From Flavobacterium sp. (GTDB taxonomy: Bacteria > Bacteroidota > Bacteroidia > Flavobacteriales > Flavobacteriaceae), in contig SEBM01000246.1 in the NCBI GenBank assembly GCA_004296145.1, positions 1 to 6,347 on the forward strand: a stretch of 6,347 bases of DNA. The letters are read 5' to 3'. How positions within the stretch are numbered: position 1 is the first letter of the stretch; each line of letters starts with the position of its first letter. Position numbers and translations under genes: made by a program. Under the pieces are notes generated by a model. The model searched no databases. It was given only the letters and a program-made list of their open reading frames with translations, and had not been told where the DNA came from. Below, piece by piece: positions 1-6,189 of this stretch.

Positions 1-761
1 AGTTTTAATTCCTTTTCAATCTGCAGTTTATAATCGGGATAAAGTTGCAGTAAGTCAAAAAAAACATTTGGCACTTTGTCTAAAACCATTTTATCTGCTG
101 AAGTAACAGAGTTATTATGAATCCTGTATCTGGCTAAAACAGTTTCTGAAGTATAAAAAATACAATCTGACATTAGTAGTTTTAACCAAAGATGATAATC
201 TTCTACATTCTGAATATCTGGTTTTTCAGAGAAACCTCCAACATTTATCACTTTATCTTTCTTGACCAAAACAGTCAATATCGGAATTTTGTTTACCCTT
301 AAAAATTCCGGTAAGGCATTTTGATCATAAATGACTGCATTCGGAATATTCATTTTTTTTGAAATATCAAATACTTCATTGTCTTGAAAAACATAAGAAT
401 CTGACAAAACCAGATCTGCATTTTTTTGCTCTATCTCTGCAATCTGAATACTTAATTTTTCCGGAAGCCATAAATCATCAGCATCCAAAAAAGCTAAATA
501 AAATCCTTTTGATTTTGAAATCGCATTATTTCTTGCTCTTCCCTGCCTCCCATTTTCCTGATAATAATAAAAAATCCGTGAATCTTTTTCTACTAATTCG
601 TTTACAATAGCTGCCGTATTATCTGTTGATCCGTCATCGATAATAATTAATTCCCAATTACTATATGTCTGATCAATGACAGAACGGACTGAATCTTTGA
701 TGTAAGATTCGGCATTATAAGCAGGCATTATGATACTTATTAGCGAATTTGAATTGGGCAT
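1..761 (-). CDS. Glycosyltransferase family 2 (GT-A fold), C-terminus cut off by window edge
   Basis: Probably transfers a sugar from a nucleotide-sugar to a lipid-linked glycan on the cytoplasmic face of the inner membrane. The first 253 codons are visible and stay open to the window edge, so the 3' end is missing. The start at 761 places the first GT2 strand (ISIIMPAYNAE, residues 8-18) right after the N-terminus. An in-frame TAA four codons upstream excludes a longer protein, and the only other nearby ATG (residue 12) would cut this strand. Visible GT2 motifs are the nucleotide-binding DDGSTDNT (42-49), RARNNAI (75-81), the metal-binding DADD (93-96) followed by LWLPEKL, and an ED pair (E187-D188, in NVEDYHLWLKL) where the catalytic base normally lies. 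No membrane segment is seen in this part. It follows the GT4-like gene after 48 nt, the longest gap in the cluster. Family is near certain; donor, acceptor and linkage cannot be read from sequence. Confidence 0.95.
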   Translation of the reverse strand, partial: MPNSNSLISIIMPAYNAESYIKDSVRSVIDQTYSNWELIIIDDGSTDNTAAIVNELVEKDSRIFYYYQENGRQGRARNNAISKSKGFYLAFLDADDLWLPEKLSIQIAEIEQKNADLVLSDSYVFQDNEVFDISKKMNIPNAVIYDQNALPEFLRVNKIPILTVLVKKDKVINVGGFSEKPDIQNVEDYHLWLKLLMSDCIFYTSETVLARYRIHNNSVTSADKMVLDKVPNVFFDLLQLYPDYKLQIEKELK

Positions 762-809
762 TCTGACGGATTAATTTTTACTGTAAAAAAGAATTGGCTG
801 ATAAATGTA
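762..809. other. 48-nt intergenic gap with AT-only inverted repeat
   Basis: This is the only sizeable spacer inside the cluster, between the GT4-like gene stop and the GT2 start. It contains a near-perfect inverted repeat at 775-789 (TTTTTAC-T-GTAAAAA, 7-nt arms around one base). The stem is made mostly of A-T pairs with a minimal loop and has no G+C-rich arm, so it does not look like an intrinsic terminator. I see no Bacteroidota promoter (TAnnTTTG with an upstream TTTG). The GT2 gene is therefore most simply read through from the operon. Confidence 0.4.
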
Positions 810-1970
810 TTATTTTCTTTGAGATAATTGCAGATATAGATTTTCTAATTCCGGAATAAAATTATCAATATTTCTATTTGCTAATACATCTTTAAATTGC
901 AGGTCTGATAATTCTTCTGATTTCTCTTTATTATTTAAAATCTCAAAAGTATAATTAACAAATTGATTTAAGTTTTTAAAATGAGGGTAAATATTATTAA
1001 ACGGATTTGTAGGTGCAGAAAAAAAGTCCCAACAAACGAGTGGTGTGCCTGTCAGACAAATATCAAAACCAGCAAAGCCAGCCGGAGTCCGATTATTATA
1101 TCCCTGAAACCATGATAAACTCAAATGTTCATTAATTGCTGTTTCTGCAATATCTTCCTGATGTCCCCTGAAAAACACTTTTTCTGAAATACCAAGTCTG
1201 TCCAGATAATCTAACATACCTTCTGTTTGAGGGTTTCCGTTTCCAAAAATATGCAATTCAGTATCAGGATGAATGTCCAACAAAAGCTGAAAAGCGTAGA
1301 AAAAAGGATCCAGTGGTTTATTTTTATCTAATCGGGTAAAGATTCCTATTTTTTTTATTCTGCCGGAAGGATATTTCCAGCTATTTTTATTTTTTTCAAT
1401 CTTAAGGGCTAAAGGAAAATAAGTATGATGAATGTTCTTAAATTCACTGTATTCAAAGTCTGCTTCTTCATTATAAAATCCTGATATAAATTCATACGGA
1501 TAATTAAAATCATAATTATCATATAAAGTCGGTTCCTGAAATTTAGCACACATAGAATGAATGAGGCTTTTCTTTTTTATTTCTGTTGTAACCTGATGAA
1601 TAAAGGTATATTCCCCCATCCAGTGAATTACATCAAATTTATCGAGATAAGAATAGAGCGTTTTTTTATATTTTTCTTTATTATTTTTTTTAAACTTTTT
1701 TCTGGTCAGTTTATGAAATATTCTTTCGGACAAACTCGTTTTATGAATTTCAAGAAACTCATCTATATAAGTCACCTTTGTTCCCAGTGCCTCATGTTTC
1801 TCTTCATAATAGCGACTATCCCATTTCGCTGACTGATGTTCTTTATTTTGAAGGCACAAAATAGAAACTTTAAATTTGTCTTTATTCAGCGCCAAATCTA
1901 TTTCATAAGCAAAACGTTCTGCTCCGGCTCTGTGCAAAGCTCCAACAACAAACAAGACATTTTTACTCAT
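810..1970 (-). CDS. Divergent GT4-like glycosyltransferase (GT-B fold)
   Basis: A 386-residue protein, a normal length for GT4 enzymes and without obvious membrane segments, so probably a cytosolic or membrane-peripheral glycosyltransferase. The N-terminal Rossmann half opens with NVLFVVGALHRAGAERFAYE (4-23), matching the glycine-rich acceptor-side loop and GAER signature of GT4 proteins. The C-terminal donor half begins near IGIFTRLDKNKPLD (208-221), with R213 and K216/K218 where GT4 enzymes hold the donor phosphates. LHIFGNGN (239-246) and VFFRGHQED (265-273) follow, both typical of the family. The usual E-x7-E donor-site motif is altered: the block TPAGFAGFDICLTGTPLV (295-312) has T295 and D303 in place of the two glutamates. 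The start overlaps the aminotransferase stop by 8 nt (ATGAGTAA), indicating translational coupling. The fold call is good; whether it is a standard retaining transferase, and its sugar, are uncertain. Confidence 0.82.
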   Translation of the reverse strand: MSKNVLFVVGALHRAGAERFAYEIDLALNKDKFKVSILCLQNKEHQSAKWDSRYYEEKHEALGTKVTYIDEFLEIHKTSLSERIFHKLTRKKFKKNNKEKYKKTLYSYLDKFDVIHWMGEYTFIHQVTTEIKKKSLIHSMCAKFQEPTLYDNYDFNYPYEFISGFYNEEADFEYSEFKNIHHTYFPLALKIEKNKNSWKYPSGRIKKIGIFTRLDKNKPLDPFFYAFQLLLDIHPDTELHIFGNGNPQTEGMLDYLDRLGISEKVFFRGHQEDIAETAINEHLSLSWFQGYNNRTPAGFAGFDICLTGTPLVCWDFFSAPTNPFNNIYPHFKNLNQFVNYTFEILNNKEKSEELSDLQFKDVLANRNIDNFIPELENLYLQLSQRK

Positions 1971-3096
1971 TTCTTAAAACGTTTAAAATAGTATCAATAT
2001 CACTTTCTGTCAATTCGTAATACATCGGTAATCGAAGCAATGTTTCTGAATAATGATCAGACATTAACAAGTCTCCTCCATTATGTTTTGAAACATAAAA
2101 TGGACTTTTATGTAAACTTAAATAATGAAACACAGCATGAATTTTTTCATTTTTAAGACTGGCAATATATTTATTTCTTTCTTCTAATGATTTAAAAACC
2201 AGATAAAACATATGCGCATTATTTGTTGCGTAATCAGGTAATTGCGGAAGTTTAAAATCGGCTTTTTCTGCAATTCCTTTTAAGCCTTCATAATATTGAT
2301 TCCAGATTTGTTTTCTTTTGTTTTGAATTTGATCAAGATGCTCAATCTGAGCCCAAAGAAAAGCAGCAATTACTTCTGAAGGTAAAAATGATGAACCAAT
2401 ATCTACCCATCCGTATTTGTCTATTTCTCCTCTAAAAAATGCAGATCTGTTGGTTCCTTTTTCCCAAATTATTTCTGCACGATTTGCAAATTGTAAATCA
2501 TTAACGGCCAGCATTCCGCCTTCTCCCGAAATAATATTCTTCGTTTCATGGAAAGAAAAAGCCGCCAAATGTCCTATTGAACCCAATGCTTTTTTAACTC
2601 CGTCTTTTCCGGTATAAAAACTGTCAATTGCCTGAGCTGCATCTTCTATAACAAATAAATTATAACGATCGGCAATTTCCATAATAACATCCATATCGCA
2701 CGCAATACCTGCGTAATGTACCGGAACTATTGCTTTGGTTTTAGATGTTATTAAAGACTCAATTTTTTCAGCATCAATATTTGGATTCTCTGAATTTGAA
2801 TCTGCAAATACAATCTTTGCTCCTCTTAACACAAAAGCATTTGCGGTCGACACAAAAGTATAAGAAGGTATAATAACCTCATCATCCGGCTGAATATTGA
2901 TTAAAATAGCTGCCATTTCTAATGCATCTGTACAAGATGTGGTTAGCAAACATTTTCCGAACGCATATTTTTGTTCAAAAAATTGCTGGCATAATTGCGT
3001 GTATTTACCATTTCCCGAAATTTTACCAGATGCAACAGCATCTTCTATGTATCGGGTTTCGCTTCCTGTTAAATATGGTTTATTAAAATTTATCAT
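1963..3096 (-). CDS. rffA: dTDP-4-amino-4,6-dideoxygalactose transaminase (RffA/WecE type, PLP-dependent)
   Basis: Expected to transfer an amino group from glutamate to C4 of dTDP-4-keto-6-deoxy-D-glucose, giving dTDP-4-amino-4,6-dideoxy-D-galactose (Fuc4N). It belongs to the DegT/DnrJ/EryC1/StrS fold-type I aminotransferases. At 377 residues it is full length and from memory tracks E. coli WecE closely: DEVIIPSYTFVSTANAFVLR (72-91), the PVHYAG block (125-130), EDAAQ (151-155, D152 pairing with the pyridine nitrogen), the PLP-lysine motif SFHETKN (181-187, K186), EKGTNRSAFFRGEIDKYGW (212-230), DIGSS (232-236) and NAHMFYLVF (293-301). Relative to WecE there is a short insert around 164-169 (KDGVKK). 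The start at 3096 overlaps the preceding acyltransferase stop by one base (TAATG). Pairing with an N-acyltransferase supports a 4-acylamino sugar product. Related DegT enzymes make Qui4N or perosamine, but the long WecE-like blocks favour Fuc4N. Confidence 0.9.
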   Translation of the reverse strand: MINFNKPYLTGSETRYIEDAVASGKISGNGKYTQLCQQFFEQKYAFGKCLLTTSCTDALEMAAILINIQPDDEVIIPSYTFVSTANAFVLRGAKIVFADSNSENPNIDAEKIESLITSKTKAIVPVHYAGIACDMDVIMEIADRYNLFVIEDAAQAIDSFYTGKDGVKKALGSIGHLAAFSFHETKNIISGEGGMLAVNDLQFANRAEIIWEKGTNRSAFFRGEIDKYGWVDIGSSFLPSEVIAAFLWAQIEHLDQIQNKRKQIWNQYYEGLKGIAEKADFKLPQLPDYATNNAHMFYLVFKSLEERNKYIASLKNEKIHAVFHYLSLHKSPFYVSKHNGGDLLMSDHYSETLLRLPMYYELTESDIDTILNVLRNE

Positions 3097-3725
3097 TATC
3101 TTATGAATCGTAACGGATTACCAACATACAAACCTTTTTGATCTATCGATTTTAAAACCACAGATCCGGCTCCTATTTGGGTGTTTGCAATAATATTTAT
3201 GTTGTCTATAATTGTGGAGTTAATCCCTAAAATACATTGCTCTTCTATGTTTACAAATCCCGCGACGGCAACTCTTGGAGATAAAAAAGAGTGCGCTCCG
3301 ACAGTTGTATCATGTGCAATTGTACACGCAATGTTCAAAACTGTATTTTCTTTTATAATAGATTTTGCATCAATTACACAACCCGGATAAATTACTACAG
3401 CTCTTTCTATAACCGCTGTAGAATCAGCCAACACTGTAGAATGTACTATTTTGCCAAAAGGAATTTTATTTTGAAATTTTTCAAATATTTCTTTTCTTGT
3501 TTTTAAATGTTTGTATCCGATTCCAATTAATAGTTCATCAAATTTATTGTCTTCGAAAGCTTTTTCAATATCATTTGTTTTGCCAATTACGGGTATCGAA
3601 TTCACACTTTTCTGAATAGAAAAATCATCAAAAAAAACAACTTTCTGATAGTGGTTATCAGACAAGGCATAATGTGCGATTTGCTGCCCTAAATCTCCTG
3701 ATCCAATAATAGCTAATGTTTTCAT
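3096..3725 (-). CDS. NeuD/PglD-family sugar N- (or O-) acyltransferase, left-handed beta-helix
   Basis: A 209-residue protein with the two-part NeuD/PglD architecture. An N-terminal Rossmann-like sugar-nucleotide-binding domain begins MKTLAIIGSGDLGQQIA (1-17), with FFDD at 31-34 and a GIGYK loop at 68-72. A C-terminal hexapeptide-repeat beta-helix follows from about residue 95 to 190. The segment IAHDTTVGAHSFLSPRVAVAG (136-156) carries the family histidines: H138 matches the PglD catalytic base and H145 the second conserved position. The terminal VVLKSIDQKGLYVGNP (189-204) is typical of the acetyl-CoA-binding end of these trimers. The start overlaps the HAD gene stop by 4 nt (ATGA), and its own stop overlaps the aminotransferase start by 1 nt. 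Being translated directly with a 4-transaminase suggests that it acylates the 4-amino group of dTDP-Fuc4N. Acetyl is the default donor, but another acyl-CoA cannot be excluded. E. coli uses the unrelated GNAT enzyme WecD for this step. Confidence 0.87.
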   Translation of the reverse strand: MKTLAIIGSGDLGQQIAHYALSDNHYQKVVFFDDFSIQKSVNSIPVIGKTNDIEKAFEDNKFDELLIGIGYKHLKTRKEIFEKFQNKIPFGKIVHSTVLADSTAVIERAVVIYPGCVIDAKSIIKENTVLNIACTIAHDTTVGAHSFLSPRVAVAGFVNIEEQCILGINSTIIDNINIIANTQIGAGSVVLKSIDQKGLYVGNPLRFIR

Positions 3726-4363
3726 ATTATCTGAATCAGTTTTTTTATTTCTGAAAGTGATTTTATTGTATGGCGGTTATCCGGATAAAAATTATCCCTG
3801 TCTATGATATAAGAATTTAATCCTAACTCTAGTGATGGCTTTAAATCCAATTTAAAAGAATCTCCTATGTACAAAATATCTTTAGGGTCGAGGTTTATTT
3901 TGTCTAATGCTTTTCTATAAAAATCAACAGATGGTTTTGAAACGCCAAGATCTTCAGAAACAAAAAAATCAGAAAAAATTGGCCCAAAAAATTCATTAAG
4001 CTTTTTTTGGAGTGAGGAGTTGAAATTGGAAATAATTCCAATCGGAATTTCGATTTCATTCAAAACATCACAATCCGAAAATTTATGCCATGGAAGATAC
4101 GAACAGGATTCAAAAATATCTTTTAATAGTGCATCATTTGGAATAATTCCAAGCGAATAAAGCAATTCTGCATTAAATTTAATATAAAAATCTGCGTCTG
4201 TCCTGTCCGGAAATTTAATTACTTCAGAAAGTATTTTATGATTGTATCTGAGTTTTTCTGCCGAAACTAAAAATCCATGCTTTAAAAGCGTATCATTAAT
4301 TTTTGTAATTAAATCCGGTTTATGTAAAATGGTTCCGGCAACATCTAATAATAAATATTTCAT
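3722..4363 (-). CDS. HAD-superfamily hydrolase, noncanonical motif I
   Basis: The ATG at 4363 is preferred. It lies one base after the ATP-grasp stop (TAAGATG) and places motif I at the N-terminus, as usual for HAD proteins; an ATG at 4420 would add 19 unrelated Asn/Ile-rich residues. The 213-residue product begins MKYLLLDVAGTI, with nucleophile D7. Motif II is ISNFNSS (S112), motif III is VSKPSVDFY (K143) and motif IV is YIGDSFKLDLK (D168, D173). A helical cap (about 15-90) between motif I and the rest gives a subfamily IA (C1 cap) layout. The second motif I aspartate, the general acid/base of HAD phosphatases, is replaced by A9 (D-V-A-G-T). Alanine at this place is known from phosphonoacetaldehyde hydrolase (DWAGT), and haloacid dehalogenases also lack this Asp. 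The protein may therefore not be an ordinary phosphatase. The gene ends in a 4-nt overlap with the acyltransferase. Its substrate is unknown but is probably an intermediate of this pathway. Confidence 0.86.
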   Translation of the reverse strand: MKYLLLDVAGTILHKPDLITKINDTLLKHGFLVSAEKLRYNHKILSEVIKFPDRTDADFYIKFNAELLYSLGIIPNDALLKDIFESCSYLPWHKFSDCDVLNEIEIPIGIISNFNSSLQKKLNEFFGPIFSDFFVSEDLGVSKPSVDFYRKALDKINLDPKDILYIGDSFKLDLKPSLELGLNSYIIDRDNFYPDNRHTIKSLSEIKKLIQII

Positions 4364-4367
4364 CTTA
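4361..4367 (-). other. TAAGATG stop-restart junction fixing the HAD start
   Basis: The ATP-grasp stop TAA (4367-4365) and the HAD start ATG (4363-4361) are separated by a single G. Such a stop-restart arrangement allows terminating ribosomes to reinitiate and is consistent with the overlaps at the neighbouring junctions. It argues against the longer in-frame start at 4420, which would lie 56 nt inside the ATP-grasp gene. Confidence 0.75.
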
Positions 4368-5342
4368 ATAAATGATATGTTGCGATTTATTATTATTGAG
4401 TTCTGATTCGTTATTTGCATTCGGATATATTATATCATATAATAACCTTACTGCAATTCCGTCTATCGCACTTACTTCATCAGGCTGCTCATTTAATAAA
4501 TATTCCTGAATTGTATATTTCACATCCTGAAATCCAAGATTATGTCTTATAGAATTGGTTCCTGAGATTCTGCAGTTTACTTCAAACGGAATGATTTCGC
4601 CTTCATTAGTTACTATAGACTGCAGGTTTATACTTCCTGACAATCCTTTTGACTGAATCATTTTTTCTATAATTTTTCTTAATTCAGTGTCATAAACTTT
4701 TGTCGTCTGCGATTTTGATGTTGCCCCATTTGTTAATTCTCTCTGCATGGTAAACAAACCATGAAGATTTCCGGTTTTTGTTAGATAAAACGCCGTAGTA
4801 ATCTCGATGCCTTTATGCAAAGGCTGAATCATGTATTCGTCTGAAAAAGCTTTTGGATTTTCCGGATTAATATAAATTCCTCTTGAACCTCTTCCTTCAC
4901 GTGGCTTTACAATAATATCCTTTATTTCATTCTCAAATTCGCTCGGAAGCCAGGATTTTGAGAAAGGGATATCTAATGATTTATGGTGCAGATAAGTTAA
5001 ATATTTATCTAGATATATTTTCGCTGTTTCTGAATTGCTTGCTGCCACTTTTGCAGTTAAAACAGATTGATTTAAGGCTAAATAATAAACTTCGTAATCT
5101 GTTGTTGGAATAACGAGGTTTACATTTTCTTTTTCAATTATTGACTGGATAGTTGAAATATACTCGTCTGAATATGCATACGGAACCTGATATGTAAAAT
5201 CACACAAATGATTTCCGGCAGTAAAAGATGCTATATCTGTACCGATAATTGTAATGTCATGATTTAGTGATTTTATATTTCTTAAAACCCCCTGACCCAC
5301 ATTACCTCCGGTTCCTGTTACTAAAACTACTTTCTTTTCCAT
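4365..5342 (-). CDS. ATP-grasp ligase-like protein (carbamoyl-phosphate-synthase/PylC-like)
   Basis: A 325-residue stand-alone ATP-grasp protein. ATP-grasp enzymes join a carboxylate, activated as acyl-phosphate, to an amine or similar nucleophile. The N-terminal pre-ATP-grasp Rossmann-like domain begins KVVLVTGTGGNVGQGVLRNI (4-23), with IIGTD (32-36) after the second strand and LVIPTTDYE (76-84). The ATP-grasp domain follows: IIVKPREGRGSRGIY (143-157, K146 and the glycine-rich lid), MIQPLHKGIEITTAFYL (171-187, E180 near the adenine/ribose site) and the metal-binding FEVNCRISGTNS (253-264, E254 and N256). The active-site signature is thus intact. The last 20 or so residues (NANNESELNNNKSQHIIY) are Asn-rich and look like a loose tail. 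The start overlaps the SDR stop by 16 nt and places the first strand at the N-terminus. In a glycan locus it may attach an amino acid or other acid to an amino sugar or uronic acid; this is inference. Confidence 0.88.
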   Translation of the reverse strand: MEKKVVLVTGTGGNVGQGVLRNIKSLNHDITIIGTDIASFTAGNHLCDFTYQVPYAYSDEYISTIQSIIEKENVNLVIPTTDYEVYYLALNQSVLTAKVAASNSETAKIYLDKYLTYLHHKSLDIPFSKSWLPSEFENEIKDIIVKPREGRGSRGIYINPENPKAFSDEYMIQPLHKGIEITTAFYLTKTGNLHGLFTMQRELTNGATSKSQTTKVYDTELRKIIEKMIQSKGLSGSINLQSIVTNEGEIIPFEVNCRISGTNSIRHNLGFQDVKYTIQEYLLNEQPDEVSAIDGIAVRLLYDIIYPNANNESELNNNKSQHIIY

Positions 5343-6163
5343 TCTAAATAATTTTTCAAATCTGTTTTGAGTTCCGTTTCAGGGTGCCAATTTAATATTT
5401 TTTGGGTCATGTTATTATTATAGCGAAATGACGGAGAATTATCTTCATTGATAAATTTAATTTCTGATGATGTCAATTCAGAGATTATTTTTGCGACTTC
5501 AAGATTAGAAAATTCTTTTGAAGAAACGCCTAAAATGGGAAAATCTATTTTTGCATTATAATCAATCGTCTTTTCAATTAATTTTACGGCATCATCAATA
5601 TGGATATAATTTTGTAACCTGCTCCCATCTCCCCAAACTTCTACAGATTTTAAGTTCATTGCCTGATTGCAATAATTAGGAATCAGCGTATTTTCTTTCA
5701 TTCCGTTTCCATATAAAGATGAAAACCGAATGATAATTGAATCACTGTTTCGATTTACTTCTTTTTCTCCTGATAATTTTGAGATCGCATAATCTGATTT
5801 AGGATTTGTAGCTGCGTTTTCAAATATAATTTCTTCCTTAGTATCAAAAACAGAAACCGATGAAATATAAATGATTTTTACTTCAGGAAATTTTTCTACA
5901 ATTTGTTTAGTAAAATCTACATTGGTTTCAAAAAGTTTCGTTTTATCAATAGTTGTCGAACCCGAAGACACTGCGGCGTGACACATAATTATTAAATCAG
6001 GTATGGTATCAATTGATTCGAGATTATTATGGCAAACTATACTTTTATCAAATACAACATTTTTTTTAGTGTTATATAACCCAGTCAAAGAATGTTTTTC
6101 TGATAGTTTTTTTGCCAGATTTGATCCCAAAAAACCAAAGATTCCAGTAATTAATATGTTCAT
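5327..6163 (-). CDS. NAD(P)-dependent epimerase/dehydratase/reductase (extended SDR)
   Basis: A 278-residue extended short-chain dehydrogenase acting on a nucleotide-sugar or related sugar. The N-terminal Rossmann motif is ITGIFGFLG (5-13; G7, G10, G13). MCHAAV (60-65) is the usual H-x-A loop lining the cofactor, YISSVSVF (99-106) supplies catalytic S102, and SDYAISK (123-129) gives the Y125-x3-K129 pair. IRFSSLYGNG (145-154) and the substrate-domain segments VWGDGSRLQNYIHIDDA (176-192) are typical of sugar-nucleotide epimerases, dehydratases and 4-ketoreductases. After the second strand (SLTGLYNTKKN, 25-35) there is no acidic residue to hold an NAD ribose, while two lysines are present. This hints at NADP(H) and perhaps a reductase role (weak inference). 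At 278 residues it is shorter than GalE or RmlB and closer to RmlD-like reductases. The start at 6163 is followed directly by the Rossmann strand. The stop lies inside the ATP-grasp gene (16-nt overlap). Exact substrate unknown. Confidence 0.9.
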   Translation of the reverse strand: MNILITGIFGFLGSNLAKKLSEKHSLTGLYNTKKNVVFDKSIVCHNNLESIDTIPDLIIMCHAAVSSGSTTIDKTKLFETNVDFTKQIVEKFPEVKIIYISSVSVFDTKEEIIFENAATNPKSDYAISKLSGEKEVNRNSDSIIIRFSSLYGNGMKENTLIPNYCNQAMNLKSVEVWGDGSRLQNYIHIDDAVKLIEKTIDYNAKIDFPILGVSSKEFSNLEVAKIISELTSSEIKFINEDNSPSFRYNNNMTQKILNWHPETELKTDLKNYLEWKRK

Positions 6164-6189
6164 AGGCTGCCGCTAATTAATTGCAAATT
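6164..6189. other. 26-nt spacer before the SDR gene
   Basis: A short AT-rich spacer between the unrecognised partial gene and the SDR start. No hairpin followed by a T-run is visible. The closest thing to a promoter -7 box is TAGAATTTG overlapping the stop codon, which has one base too many for TAnnTTTG and no TTTG at the right distance upstream. No Shine-Dalgarno sequence is seen either, which is usual for Bacteroidota. Confidence 0.4.

Noticed and set aside
359..610. Plus-strand open frame of 83 codons
   Set aside because: It lies wholly antisense to the GT2 gene, whose family motifs are clear; the translation is Leu/Phe-rich and has no recognisable domain.
775..789. TTTTTAC-T-GTAAAAA inverted repeat as a terminator or operator
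   Set aside because: The stem is AT-rich with a loop too small to form a stable hairpin, and no regulator gene is nearby. Chance is likely in AT-rich DNA.
1557..1832. Plus-strand open frame with a Phe/Ile-rich, membrane-like stretch
   Set aside because: It is antisense to the GT4-like gene. The hydrophobic run comes from AAA/AAG lysine codons on the true strand read in reverse as TTT/CTT.
2417..3506. Several plus-strand frames of 66-71 codons (2417-2617, 2897-3106, 3181-3390, 3291-3506)
   Set aside because: All are antisense shadows of the transaminase and acyltransferase genes, two of them overlap each other, and none has a domain.
57..6067. Homopolymer runs of eight A/T (57-64, 353-360, 1349-1356, 1684-1691, 3630-3637, 6060-6067) as phase-variation tracts
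   Set aside because: None was seen longer than eight, they occur in several genes as expected for AT-rich lysine/phenylalanine coding, and all genes are in frame. There is no sign of switching.
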